Source: [Mycobacterium] nativiensis (GTDB taxonomy: Bacteria > Actinomycetota > Actinomycetes > Mycobacteriales > Mycobacteriaceae). From it: DNA of 64,000 nt. Both the position numbers and the translations under genes were made by a program. Positions 26,894 to 35,644 of this stretch are shown here, in pieces; position 1 is the first letter of the stretch; every line of letters starts with the position of its first letter. The stretch lies in assembly GCF_020172685.1 (NCBI RefSeq), contig NZ_CP083986.1, positions 150,456 through 214,455 of the forward strand, read 5' to 3'. Below the pieces are notes generated by a model. The model was not told the DNA's origin. It saw nothing but the letters and a program-made list of their open reading frames with translations, and ran no database searches.

Positions 26894-28585
26894 TTAGTGG
26901 GGCAGCCGACGCCGAACCGATCCTGCCGCCAACCCCCCCGCGCCGGCGGCCAGCATCGCCAGCCACACCAGATGCGCGGCCATCGCTGCCCGGCGCGGCC
27001 CGGCGGAGGCCTTCGGCGCCCGCCCGCCGACCCGGTACAGGGTCAGGTCAGAGTCCCGATAGGAGACCGGCAACCGGACCAGGGTCTTGTCGGCAGAACC
27101 CATTTCACCGTCGGCGCCGGCTTCCTTGACGACCCAGCCCACCCCGTTCACGCCTAGCGTGGCCGGTTCGGTGCCCGACAGCAGTGCCTGTTGCACCGCC
27201 CGGGCGTGGGTGCCCTCGCCGGGCACGGTCTGCCCGCCGACACCGAGATCTCCGGTGGTCAACACCTCCGCGCGCACCCACCGGGGCAGCGGATCAAGGA
27301 CGGGGGCGTCGCCGGCCCACGGGAAATGGCGCATGGTGTCGGCCGGCAGCACGGCCACCGGCCGTGGATCGGCGTTGATCTTCGCCGCCACCGCGGCCCA
27401 CCCGGCCGGGTAGTGCACCGGCGAAACCCGCCCGGCCACCCCCCAGGCCAGATCGGGCAACACCACAACAAGCGCCACGCAGCACACCAGGGCGGCCCGC
27501 GCCGGAGGCAGCCGGTCCCGCAGCGCCGCCACCGCACCGGCCCCGGCCAGCGCGTAGCCCGGCATCGCCAGCGCCACCCACTTCTGGCCGTCGCGCAACA
27601 TGCCCAGGCCGGGGGCCACGTCGACCGCCCAGCGCAGCACCGCCAGTCCGGGCCCGGTGGCCAGGATCGTGAACACCAGCACCGTCGCGCCGGCCAGGAT
27701 CAGCAGCGGCCGCACGGCCGGCTGGTCGCGCACCGTCGAGGCCCCCAGGCCCACCACGCCGACCAGCACCGCCGTCGCCACCAACGCGAAGAGCGTGGTC
27801 CGCGAACCCGGCACCGCATCGGCGTTCCAGATCCCGCCGAGACCGGCGAGGCTGCCCAGGGTGCCCAGGCCCGGCTCGGCGCGGGCCGCGAACGCTTCCA
27901 CCCCGGCCGACTCTCCCCGCGAGGAACCCGATCCCACGACCAGGGCCATCAGCCAGGGCAGCGCGGCGGTGGCCGCGATCGCCGCCGTGCTGACCGCGCA
28001 CCACCAGCGCGGCGGCCCGTCGCCGGGTATCGCCAGGCTCACCAGTGCCACCACGGTGGCCAGCAGCAGGCCCGAAGGGGTCAACCCGGCCAGCGCCAGA
28101 AAGAACACCAACCCGAACAGTCCGGTGGTGCCGGAGCGCAGGCCCAGCATCGCCACCGCCACCCACGGCAGGCAGCCATATCCGACCAGCAGGCTCCAAT
28201 GCCCCTGCAATAACCGTTCGGCCACATAGGGATTCCAGATCGCGACGGTGATCGCCACCAACTGGCCGGGCAGACCGGCATCGGGCAGCACGGTGGCCAC
28301 CAGCCGGGCCGCGCCACACCCGGCCAGCAACAGACCGGCGAACAGCAGCGCCTTGACCACGGTGCCGCCGTCGATCAGCCGCGAGGCCAGCGCCACCGCG
28401 AAGTCCTGCGGCACCGCCCGCGGAGCCGATTCACCCAGCCCGAGGGCGGTGTCGGTCAGATACGACCGCGGTGTGGACACCGCGTCGCGCAACAGCAGAT
28501 AGCCGGGCCGCAGCAGCGGTGCCAGGATGAGCGCAGTCAGCCCCAGTGCATAGCACGGCGCGATCCAGCGCCCGGCTCGCACCAC
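26894..28585 (-). CDS. Polytopic membrane protein (Rv0226c-like)
   Basis: This 563-residue integral membrane protein has about a dozen hydrophobic helices, beginning APCYALGLTALILAPLL and ending HLVWLAMLAAGAGGLAAGSV. The architecture, with many helices plus a roughly 120-residue C-terminal extracytoplasmic portion (VLPADTMRHFPWAGDAPVL...), recalls the GT-C/AftD-type membrane proteins, but no catalytic motif was identified. It starts at GTG six bases after the stop of the DUF3068 gene, so the two form an operon. Position and size match Rv0226c (recalled). A role in envelope biogenesis is likely; the reaction is unknown. Confidence 0.87.
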   Translation of the reverse strand: MVRAGRWIAPCYALGLTALILAPLLRPGYLLLRDAVSTPRSYLTDTALGLGESAPRAVPQDFAVALASRLIDGGTVVKALLFAGLLLAGCGAARLVATVLPDAGLPGQLVAITVAIWNPYVAERLLQGHWSLLVGYGCLPWVAVAMLGLRSGTTGLFGLVFFLALAGLTPSGLLLATVVALVSLAIPGDGPPRWWCAVSTAAIAATAALPWLMALVVGSGSSRGESAGVEAFAARAEPGLGTLGSLAGLGGIWNADAVPGSRTTLFALVATAVLVGVVGLGASTVRDQPAVRPLLILAGATVLVFTILATGPGLAVLRWAVDVAPGLGMLRDGQKWVALAMPGYALAGAGAVAALRDRLPPARAALVCCVALVVVLPDLAWGVAGRVSPVHYPAGWAAVAAKINADPRPVAVLPADTMRHFPWAGDAPVLDPLPRWVRAEVLTTGDLGVGGQTVPGEGTHARAVQQALLSGTEPATLGVNGVGWVVKEAGADGEMGSADKTLVRLPVSYRDSDLTLYRVGGRAPKASAGPRRAAMAAHLVWLAMLAAGAGGLAAGSVRRRLPH

Positions 28586-28591
28586 TGTGGG

Positions 28592-29860
28592 CTACGCGTG
28601 ATCAGAACCCGGATCGGGAGTGCCGCGATCCGGTGGGTTGGACTCGGGCGGGACGACCGGGTGATCCAACTGAGGCCGCTGAGCCGGAATCTTCTCGGTC
28701 TCGGCCTCTGCGCCGGGGCCGGGCCCAGCCGGCGCCGTCTTGGGTGTGAAGCCGCCGAAGAACCCGCCGGCGCCGCCGTCGTTCCAGCGCCGGCCCAGCG
28801 CGGCCTCGGCCGGCAGGCTGAACCAGCCGACCAGAACGCCGCCGATCAGGCAGATCAGGCCGGCCGCGGTGAAGGTGATCGGCAAAACCCGGGACCACAG
28901 GGCCACCCGGTCCCGCTCGTTGCGGGCCGCGTTGACCTGAGCCTCGATGGTCTCCTCGGAGCTGGTGACGGTGTAGTCGGCCAGCGCCACCTCGGGCTTC
29001 AGCGGGTCACGCGCGTAATAGTGGTTGGCGTGCACCTTGGACTTGACGATGGTGCCCGACACCGGATCCACCCACATCGTCCGCTGGGCGGCGTAGTACC
29101 GCACCATCGTGATGTCCTCTTCGGGGTCGGCGTCTTCGATGTGCCAGATCCGGGCCGGAGCGGTGATCTCGCCGTCCTCGTCGTGGCCGTAGAGCGACGG
29201 GTAGCGCACCGGCTCGTTGAGGCTGCCGTCCGGGTCGTAACCGACGTTCTGGACGAACCGGTAGGTGGTCAGGCCGTTGACGTCGTCCAGGCCCTCATAA
29301 TTGGCCTCGTACGCCTTCTGCGCGATCGGGTCGAAGTACTGGTAGGACTGCTTCTGGGTGTCGAACGGGAACCGGTAGGACAGTCCCTCGTGCGGCAGCG
29401 CGATGTTGGTGGGCGGGTTTTCGTCGTCGTAGTTGCGCGGCCGCTGCACCGAACCACCGGGGTGGGTGTCGTCCGAAACCGCTTCGGCGGTACTGCGATT
29501 CAGCGTCACGGTGTCGACGATCGCCAGCAGCAGCCCGGTGTCCTTCTGCCGGTCCGCGCGGCGCAGCGACGACCCGGCCTGCAGGGTGACGACGTCGGCG
29601 TTGGCCGGGGCCTCGACACCGATCTGCTGCTGGGACACCAGCGGTACGTCCTGGTCGACGACGGCGTGTTCGCCCCCGAGGGACTCGGGGTCCAACGCGG
29701 CGCCGCTGCCGTTGCTGATCAGGGTGACGTCGATGTCGAGGGGGATCTTGGCGATCTTCCCGGCTGTGTAGGTCGACAGCAGCAACGCCGCGATCAGCAG
29801 GGCGGCGCCGAGGCCCATGACTGCGCATGCCGCGATACGCATCATGACTGCTCGGTTCAC
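28592..29860 (-). CDS. DUF3068 / PorA-family membrane-anchored protein (Rv0227c-like)
   Basis: The protein is 422 residues. The N-terminal membrane helix AVMGLGAALLIAALLLSTY is followed by a large extracytoplasmic domain (PRNYDDENPPTNIALPHEGL, QKSYQYFDPIAQKAYEANYE, TMWVDPVSGTIVKS). A second helix near residue 355 (LPITFTAAGLICLIGGVLVG) precedes a proline-rich cytoplasmic tail. This two-helix arrangement is typical of DUF3068. The start is set at GTG (MNRAVMMRIAACAV) with GGAGG ten bases upstream; the frame extends to 29881. Rv0227c is remembered as essential or important for growth and linked to the envelope. Confidence 0.88.
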   Translation of the reverse strand: MNRAVMMRIAACAVMGLGAALLIAALLLSTYTAGKIAKIPLDIDVTLISNGSGAALDPESLGGEHAVVDQDVPLVSQQQIGVEAPANADVVTLQAGSSLRRADRQKDTGLLLAIVDTVTLNRSTAEAVSDDTHPGGSVQRPRNYDDENPPTNIALPHEGLSYRFPFDTQKQSYQYFDPIAQKAYEANYEGLDDVNGLTTYRFVQNVGYDPDGSLNEPVRYPSLYGHDEDGEITAPARIWHIEDADPEEDITMVRYYAAQRTMWVDPVSGTIVKSKVHANHYYARDPLKPEVALADYTVTSSEETIEAQVNAARNERDRVALWSRVLPITFTAAGLICLIGGVLVGWFSLPAEAALGRRWNDGGAGGFFGGFTPKTAPAGPGPGAEAETEKIPAQRPQLDHPVVPPESNPPDRGTPDPGSDHA

Positions 29861-29936
29861 GTCGCCATATCCTCCATGCATCGACCCCCGCCTAAATCTG
29901 TTCGACCCTAACAGCAGAAGTTGAAACAGCTACTGT

Positions 29937-31145
29937 GTGTCCATCGATGCTTCGGACCGCGATCAGATGAATGAGCAGGTCGGCGGCGTGCGCAGCTTCC
30001 TGCCCGCCGTCGAGGGTATGCGCGCCTGCGCGGCCATCGGTGTGGTCATCACCCACGTGGCGTTTCAGACCGGTCATTCGTCGGGAATCAGCGGCCGGCT
30101 GTGGGGGCGCTTCGACATGGCCGTGGCGGTGTTCTTCGCCCTCAGCGGGTTCCTGCTGTGGCGGGGGCATGCGGCCGCCGCCCGCGGCCTGCGGCCAGAA
30201 CCTGCCTCCGGTCATTACCTGCGCTCACGCATCGTGCGGATCATGCCGGCCTACCTGGTGTCGGTGGTGGTGATCCTGGCTTTGCTGCCCGACGCCGGAG
30301 GCGCCAGCCTCACGGTGTGGCTGGCCAACCTGACGATGACGCAGATCTATGTGCCGCTGACGCTGACACCCGGACTGACCCAGATGTGGAGCCTGGCGGT
30401 CGAGGTCAGTTTCTATATAGCCCTGCCGCTGCTGGCCCTGGGGGCGCGACGACTGCCGGTGCGTGCGCGGGTGCCGGTGATCGCCGCGGTGTCGCTGCTC
30501 AGCCTGGGCTGGGGATTCCTGCCGATCGACACCCCCTACGGGGTGAACCCGCTGAACTGGGCACCGGCCTACGGCTGCTGGTTCGGGGCGGGCATGCTGC
30601 TGGCCGAGTGGGCGTTCACTCCCGTCGGGTGGGTGCACCGGCTGGCGCGCCGGCGGGTGCCGATGGCATTGGTGGTCCTGGTGGCGTTCCTGGTGGCCGC
30701 CTCACCGCTGGCCGGCCCGGAGGGGTTGACGTCGGCCACCGTCGGCCAGTTCATAGTCCGGACCGCGATGGGCGGGTTGCTGGCCTGGGCACTGTTGGCG
30801 CCGCTGGTGCTGGATCGCCCCGACAGCCCCCACCGCTTTCTGGCCAGCGCCCCGATGGTGACGCTGGGCCGGTGGTCCTACGGCATCTTCATCTGGCACC
30901 TGGCGGCCCTGGACATGGTGTTCCCGGTGATCGGCCGCTTCGCGTTCACCGGCGACATGGCGGTGGTGCTGGTGCTGACGATGGTGTTCACCGTCGCGAT
31001 CGCGGCGGTCAGCTATGCGCTGGTGGAGCAGCCGTGCCGGGAGAAGCTGCGCGGCTGGGAGAACCGTCACCGGGTGTCTCTCCCCGAGCCGGTCGCATCC
31101 GATCCCGCGGTATCCGACGAGGCCGATCCCGTCGGGGTGCGCTGA
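29937..31145 (+). CDS. Membrane acyltransferase, acyltransferase-3 family (Rv0228-like)
   Basis: This 402-residue protein starts at GTG (MSIDASDRDQMNEQVGGVRS). Acyltransferase-3 features are the N-terminal FLPAVEGMRACAAIGVVITH with its family histidine, VFFALSGFLLWRG, LRSRIVRIMPAYLVSVVVIL and about ten membrane helices. Such enzymes O-acylate extracytoplasmic glycans or lipids. It is divergent from the Rv0227c/Rv0226c-like operon, and the three likely contribute to the same envelope process. The C-terminus (from about residue 370) is polar and probably cytoplasmic. It is convergent with the MpaB gene, with two bases between stops. Confidence 0.92.
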   Translation: MSIDASDRDQMNEQVGGVRSFLPAVEGMRACAAIGVVITHVAFQTGHSSGISGRLWGRFDMAVAVFFALSGFLLWRGHAAAARGLRPEPASGHYLRSRIVRIMPAYLVSVVVILALLPDAGGASLTVWLANLTMTQIYVPLTLTPGLTQMWSLAVEVSFYIALPLLALGARRLPVRARVPVIAAVSLLSLGWGFLPIDTPYGVNPLNWAPAYGCWFGAGMLLAEWAFTPVGWVHRLARRRVPMALVVLVAFLVAASPLAGPEGLTSATVGQFIVRTAMGGLLAWALLAPLVLDRPDSPHRFLASAPMVTLGRWSYGIFIWHLAALDMVFPVIGRFAFTGDMAVVLVLTMVFTVAIAAVSYALVEQPCREKLRGWENRHRVSLPEPVASDPAVSDEADPVGVR

Positions 31146-31147
31146 GG

Positions 31148-32470
31148 TCACCCGGCTGGCGTGTATTGGCTGGCGTCGCTGGTGAATTCGGGCTGGCCGT
31201 AGTTGACCAACCGGCGATTGAGCATCCGGATCACATAAGCATCGGCGATCGGCCGCAGCCACGGTGATCGGCTGGCGCGCCGAACGGTCAGCCATCGGCC
31301 GACCACGAACGGAGCGGTCAGCGCGATCCGCAGGTAGTCAGCCACGCCGATCGTGACCCCCATGGTTTCGGCGACGGCGCGGTCTCCGCTGCAGTAGGCC
31401 CGGGTGAAGGCGGCCCTGCTGTAGCTCCTCTCGACGGCGTCGGCCATCCGGTCGAGGCGACGGTCGGTGGGGCGCAGGTAGGCCGCCATCGTTGCGCGCA
31501 CCATCTCCCCGCAGGTGGCGTCGTCGAAGTCGTCGCGCAGCATGGCGGCGCGGGTGTTCATCAGGTCGACGATCTGCGGCAGCGACGCCGGCACCAGCTC
31601 CTCGGGCAGGCCGAGCAGAAAGCAGCGGTAGCGGCTGAACTCGACGACGGCGCGCTCGGCCGTGTTGAACTCGGTGCGCCCGGCCCGGCGGGCCCGCAAC
31701 GCCAGCAGGTAGACGCTGATCATCCCGGCGGGCATCTGGTCGATCTGCGGTATCGGCATGCCGTAGATGCCGACGTCCCAGCGATCGGAGCGTTTGAGCG
31801 CGTTGTACCGCACCATTGAATGCATCAGCCGCACCATGGCCGCGGCCTCGAATCCGGGGCCGTGGCGCTCCAGTGCTCCGGGGGCGGTGGTCAGGGCGAA
31901 GAAGCTGGTCGTCTCGTTGACCCGCCGGGCGGCGCGTTTTCCTGACGTGAGTGCACCGGTCAGCGCCATCGGCAGCGCCGAGTAGGTGTTGACGAACGTT
32001 GCGATGAAGGTGCCCCGGATGACGAACGGCGTCAGCAGCGCCGCCTGAATGCGGGCCTGGTGGGCGCCCTTGCGCACCAGGCCCATGTCGATCCAGTCCG
32101 GGGTGGCCTCCATATCGGCGATGAGCGCCACCAGCTCCGGCGGCGCGTCTTCCACCGCGTCGATGCCCTCCCGGCAGGCCGTCTTGACCATGCTGATCAG
32201 GTTGGTGACGCTGTATTGCCCCATCAGCGCCGCGTAGGCGTCGGCCACCACGTCGCCCAGCCAGGTCGCCGTCGAGACCAGTTCGACGACCTGCTCGTCG
32301 GCCAGCAGCGGGGCTCGTTCGGCGACCCAGGCCGGCAGGGTGGAGGGGTCTTCGGCTCGGGTGGTGGTGCGGTAGGGCTGGGAGTCGAAGTCGATGCCGC
32401 GGTAGAGCGCCGGCAGCGCCGAGCTCTGGGCGCGAACGCGCTGCGCCAGTTCGGGGTAGTAGGTGGCCAT
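31148..32470 (-). CDS. MpaB/DUF2236-family oxygenase-like protein, copy 1
   Basis: This 440-residue protein starts MATYYPELAQRVRAQSSALP behind GGAGG. It belongs to the DUF2236/MpaB group (related to latex-clearing protein), heme-binding oxygenase-like proteins. The conserved helix AAAMVRLMHSMVRYNALKRS with its histidine, and the long-range residues NTYSALPMALTGAL and DDATCGEMVRATMAAYLRP, are shared with copy 2 at 32566-33894. The substrate is unknown. No signal peptide is seen. Its promoter carries two perfect copies of a TAAC/GTTA palindrome, indicating strong repression by the TetR encoded at 33963. Confidence 0.85.
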   Translation of the reverse strand: MATYYPELAQRVRAQSSALPALYRGIDFDSQPYRTTTRAEDPSTLPAWVAERAPLLADEQVVELVSTATWLGDVVADAYAALMGQYSVTNLISMVKTACREGIDAVEDAPPELVALIADMEATPDWIDMGLVRKGAHQARIQAALLTPFVIRGTFIATFVNTYSALPMALTGALTSGKRAARRVNETTSFFALTTAPGALERHGPGFEAAAMVRLMHSMVRYNALKRSDRWDVGIYGMPIPQIDQMPAGMISVYLLALRARRAGRTEFNTAERAVVEFSRYRCFLLGLPEELVPASLPQIVDLMNTRAAMLRDDFDDATCGEMVRATMAAYLRPTDRRLDRMADAVERSYSRAAFTRAYCSGDRAVAETMGVTIGVADYLRIALTAPFVVGRWLTVRRASRSPWLRPIADAYVIRMLNRRLVNYGQPEFTSDASQYTPAG

Positions 32471-32483
32471 CAGTCCTCCAGTC

Positions 32484-32525
32484 AACTAACACGTTGTTAG
32501 TTCAGAAACTAACAACGTGTTAGTT
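32484..32525. promoter_or_regulatory. Paired palindromic operators upstream of MpaB copy 1
   Basis: Two 19-mers, AACTAACACGTTGTTAGTT (32484-32502) and its exact reverse complement (32507-32525), are separated by CAGA. Each contains the inner palindrome CTAACA-CGT-TGTTAG or its reverse. The element lies 13 bases before the ATG at 32470, where a repressor would block transcription. It is related to the site at 33921-33943 next to the TetR gene. Confidence 0.88.
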
Positions 32526-32565
32526 GTACTGTCAAGCGCGGTCTTGGTGCAGACCGCGGGCCCGC

Positions 32566-33894
32566 TCAGGCCGCGCTGCCCGCCGGCGTGTAATCGGCGA
32601 TATCGCTGGTGTATTCGGCAGTGCCGTAGGCCGCCAGCCGCCGCTTGAGCAGCCGGAGTGTGTAGGCGTTGGTGATCCGGCGCAAGCCGGGGGTGCGGGC
32701 AGCGCGCTGTACCACCATTAGGCGGCCGTACACGAACGGAGCGGTGAGGGCGACCCGCGCATAGTCGCCCGCGCCGATCGTGACGCCCATCTTCGCGGCC
32801 ACGTCTCGTCTGCCGCCGCTGAACATCCGGACGAAAAAGAGCTTGCTGTAGCTTTTCTCGACCGCGTCGGCGATGCGTTCGGGCAGCGTGTTCTCCTGCC
32901 GCAGGTAGGCGGACATGGTCGAACGGACCATCTCGCCGCAGGTGGCGTCGTCGAAGTCGTCGCGCAGCAGCGCCGCGCGGGCGCTGAACACCCGGATGAC
33001 CCCGGCGGGCGTGGTCGGGAGCAGCTCCTCGGGCAGCCCCAGCAGCACGCAGCGGTAGCGGGTGAACTCGACCTGGGCGCGCTCGCTCGGGCTGAACTCC
33101 GTGCGTCCCTGGCGGCGGGCGTCCATCGCCATCACGAAGAGGTTGATCATTCCGGCCGGCATCTGGTCGACCTGCGGAATCGGCAGCCCGTAGACCCCGA
33201 TATCCCATTTGGGGGAACGCTTGAGCGCGTTGAAGCGGACCATCGAGTGCATGAGTCGCACCATGGCTGCCGCCTCAAAACCCGGTCCGTGCCGGTCCAG
33301 AGCGCCGGGCATGGTGGTGATGGTGAAGAAGCTGGTGGTCTCATTGACCCGCCGAGCGGAACGCTTACCGGACAGGGCGCCGGTCAAGGCCATCGGCAAC
33401 GCGGCGTAGGTGTTGAGGAAGGTCGCTATGAACGCACCGCGGACCACGAACGGCGCCAACAGTGCCATCGGCACTTGGGAGTCCCGGGCCCCCTTGCGAA
33501 CCAGGTCCATGTCCAGCCAGTCCGGAGTGGCCTCCATGTCGGCGATGAACGCGGCCAGCTCCGGCGGCGCGTCGTCCACCGCGTCGATGCCCTTGCGGCA
33601 GGCCGTCTTGAGCATGCCGATCAGGCCGCTGACGCTGTACTGGCCCATCAGTGCGGCGTAGGAGTCCGAGACCACATCACCCAACCAGGTCGCCGTCGAG
33701 ATCAACTCGACGGCATCTTCGTCGGCCAGCAACTTGGCTCGGGTGGAGGCCTTGCTTCGCAGCGCCGACACGTCGTCGGGGTTGGTCGTCGTGCGGTACG
33801 GCTGGGAGTCGAAGTCCAGGTCGCCGTAGAGCCCCGGCAGCAGCTCGGCTTGACGGCGGACCCGCTGGTGCAGCTCGGGGTAGTACGTAGGCAT
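32566..33894 (-). CDS. MpaB/DUF2236-family oxygenase-like protein, copy 2
   Basis: This 442-residue tandem paralogue of the preceding gene starts MPTYYPELHQRVRRQAELLP. Nearly every motif is preserved, including EAAAMVRLMHSMVRFNALKR, LSGKRSARRVNETTSF and FDDATCGEMVRSTMSAYLRQ. It differs mostly in the N-terminal 60 residues and the C-terminal tail. It is divergent from the TetR gene with operator palindromes between them. The sequence just downstream of its neighbour's operator (TTAGTTGTACTGTCAAGCG) resembles the sequence leading into the TetR gene (TTAGTTATGCTGTCAAGCG), which points to a tandem duplication that copied the promoter as well. Confidence 0.86.
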   Translation of the reverse strand: MPTYYPELHQRVRRQAELLPGLYGDLDFDSQPYRTTTNPDDVSALRSKASTRAKLLADEDAVELISTATWLGDVVSDSYAALMGQYSVSGLIGMLKTACRKGIDAVDDAPPELAAFIADMEATPDWLDMDLVRKGARDSQVPMALLAPFVVRGAFIATFLNTYAALPMALTGALSGKRSARRVNETTSFFTITTMPGALDRHGPGFEAAAMVRLMHSMVRFNALKRSPKWDIGVYGLPIPQVDQMPAGMINLFVMAMDARRQGRTEFSPSERAQVEFTRYRCVLLGLPEELLPTTPAGVIRVFSARAALLRDDFDDATCGEMVRSTMSAYLRQENTLPERIADAVEKSYSKLFFVRMFSGGRRDVAAKMGVTIGAGDYARVALTAPFVYGRLMVVQRAARTPGLRRITNAYTLRLLKRRLAAYGTAEYTSDIADYTPAGSAA

Positions 33895-33920
33895 CCAGAA
33901 CCTCACTCGACCTCTTCGGT

Positions 33921-33959
33921 GTAACTAACGTTTCGTTAGTTACAGGTAACAGGCCGTTA
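33921..33959. promoter_or_regulatory. Operator region between MpaB copy 2 and TetR
   Basis: GTAACTAACG-TTT-CGTTAGTTAC (33921-33943) is a perfect 10+10 inverted repeat. It is followed by a second weaker site TAAC-AGGCC-GTTA (33947-33959). They sit between divergent starts at 33894 and 33963 and share the ACTAAC/GTTAGT half-site with the operators at 32484-32525, indicating autoregulation and joint control of both oxygenase genes. Confidence 0.86.
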
Positions 33960-33962
33960 GTT

Positions 33963-34580
33963 ATGCTGTCAAGCGTGATCCCGGCCAGCCGACGGCGAAT
34001 GACAGGCGAGGCGCGGCGCGAGCAGATCCTCGATGTCACGCACACGATCGTCGATTCCGAGAGCTTCCACGCGGCCACGCCGAACCGGGTGGCGCAGCAG
34101 GCCGGCGTGAACCGGTCGCTGATCTACCAGCAATTCGGCAGTCCCGCAGGGCTTTTCGTCGCGCTCATCGACCGGGAAGCCGCCCGGGCCGCAGCGCAGT
34201 TCACCAACGCGATCACCGGCACCGAGAATCCCGAAGCCGAGGACTTCCTCGCCCGGGTGTTCGACGGGGTGCTGCGAGCCGCCGACGGCCACCCCGCGAC
34301 CTGGCGGTTGTTCCTGTTTCCGCCGCAGGGGGCGCCGCCGGAGCTGCATGAGCGTCTCGCCCGTGCCGAGGCCGCCGTGCGGGCGTTCCTGACCCGCGAA
34401 CTGCTGCGCAGCATGCCGGACCTCGCCGACCCGGACTACACCGCCCGCATCGTCGCCGCCGTCGGTCGTGAGCTGCTGCAGTTGCGGCTCAGCGACCCCG
34501 ACGAGGCCACGCCCGAGCGGCTGCAGGCGATTCTCGGTTCGCTGAAACTCAATGCCGGGATCCGATCCCGCAAGCAGTGA
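33963..34580 (+). CDS. TetR-family repressor of the MpaB pair
   Basis: This 205-residue TetR regulator has a helix-turn-helix at residues about 18-60 (ARREQILDVTHTIVDSESFH, then ATPNRVAQQAGVNRSLIYQQ). A variable ligand-binding C-terminal domain follows. An alternative GTG start at 33975 would give MIPASRRRMTGEARRE. Its upstream region holds palindromic operators matching those before both MpaB-like genes, so it most likely represses itself and both oxygenases. The ligand is unknown and may be the oxygenase substrate. It is convergent with the phosphotriesterase-like gene. Confidence 0.9.
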   Translation: MLSSVIPASRRRMTGEARREQILDVTHTIVDSESFHAATPNRVAQQAGVNRSLIYQQFGSPAGLFVALIDREAARAAAQFTNAITGTENPEAEDFLARVFDGVLRAADGHPATWRLFLFPPQGAPPELHERLARAEAAVRAFLTRELLRSMPDLADPDYTARIVAAVGRELLQLRLSDPDEATPERLQAILGSLKLNAGIRSRKQ

Positions 34581-34586
34581 GCGGGC

Positions 34587-35564
34587 TCAGTAGCTGCCCC
34601 GGTTCTCAAAGATCTTGCGCGGGTTGTCCACCATCATGGTGCGCAGCTGGTCTTCGGTGACGCCGCGCTGCCGCAACGCCGGAATCACGTCGTTGTGGAT
34701 GTGCAGGTAGTGCCAGTTCGGAGCGGCCACCGAGCTCAGTTCGCCGGGCAGCGCGTCGAAGTAGCAGTTGGCGTCGTGGGACAACACCATCTTGTCGGCA
34801 TGCCCGCGCTCGCACATGGCCGCCACGGTGTTGACGCGATCCTCGAAAGGCAGGATGAGGTCGATCCCGAACCGGTCCATGCCCAGGTAGGAGCCGGCCG
34901 CGATCAGCTCCTCCAGGTAGCCCAGATCGGTGCTGTCGCCGGAGTGCCCGATCACCACTCGGGACAGGTCGACGCCCTCTTCTTCGAAGATGCGCTGCTG
35001 CTCCAGGCCGCGGCGGGTACCGGCGTGGGTGTGGGTGGAGATCGGTGCGCCGGTACGCCGGTGCGCCTGGGCGACAGCCCGCAGCACCCGCTCCACCCCG
35101 GGTGTCACACCCGGTTCGTCGGTGGCGCACTTGAGGATTGCGGCCTTGATCCCGGTGTCGGCGATGCCGGACTCGATGTCGCGGACGAACATGTCGGCCA
35201 TGATCTCCGGGCCGTCCAGCATGGTGCCGGGGCCCAGATAGTGAAAGAAGAACGGCACGTCGTTGTAGGTGTAGACCCCGGTGGCCACCACGATGTTCAG
35301 GTCGGTACCCGCGGCTACCCGGGCGATGCGCGGGATGTAGCGGCCCAGCCCGATCACGGTCAGGTCGACGATGCTGTCGACCCCGGCCGCCTTCAACGCA
35401 TTGAGCCGGGTGATCGCGTCGGCCACCCTGGCGTCCTCGTCGCCCCAGGCCTCCGGATAGTTCTGGGCGATCTCGGTCGTCATGATGAACACGTGCTCGT
35501 GCATCAGCGTGACGCCCAGGTCAGCGGTGTCGATTGGTCCGCGCGCGGTGCTTAGCTGTGACAT
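34587..35564 (-). CDS. php: Phosphotriesterase-like lactonase (Php)
   Basis: This 325-residue amidohydrolase-fold metalloenzyme has all binuclear metal ligands: His22 and His24 in LMHEHVF, the carbamylated lysine Lys145 in AAILKCATDEPG, His178 in ISTHTHAGT, His207 in VIGHSGD and Asp264 in LSHDANCYFD. This arrangement is that of phosphotriesterase-like lactonases, whose main activity is hydrolysis of lactones with weak organophosphate hydrolysis. It matches Rv0230c in position. It is divergent from the thioesterase gene with an 80-base gap, and no regulator site was recognised there. Confidence 0.92.
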   Translation of the reverse strand: MSQLSTARGPIDTADLGVTLMHEHVFIMTTEIAQNYPEAWGDEDARVADAITRLNALKAAGVDSIVDLTVIGLGRYIPRIARVAAGTDLNIVVATGVYTYNDVPFFFHYLGPGTMLDGPEIMADMFVRDIESGIADTGIKAAILKCATDEPGVTPGVERVLRAVAQAHRRTGAPISTHTHAGTRRGLEQQRIFEEEGVDLSRVVIGHSGDSTDLGYLEELIAAGSYLGMDRFGIDLILPFEDRVNTVAAMCERGHADKMVLSHDANCYFDALPGELSSVAAPNWHYLHIHNDVIPALRQRGVTEDQLRTMMVDNPRKIFENRGSY

Positions 35565-35644
35565 GGCTTGATATTAGGTAGACGCCCGCGATCCGCGCCG
35601 AGAATTGGTGTCAGATAGATGGATCCGCGGCGGAGGGGTATTCC

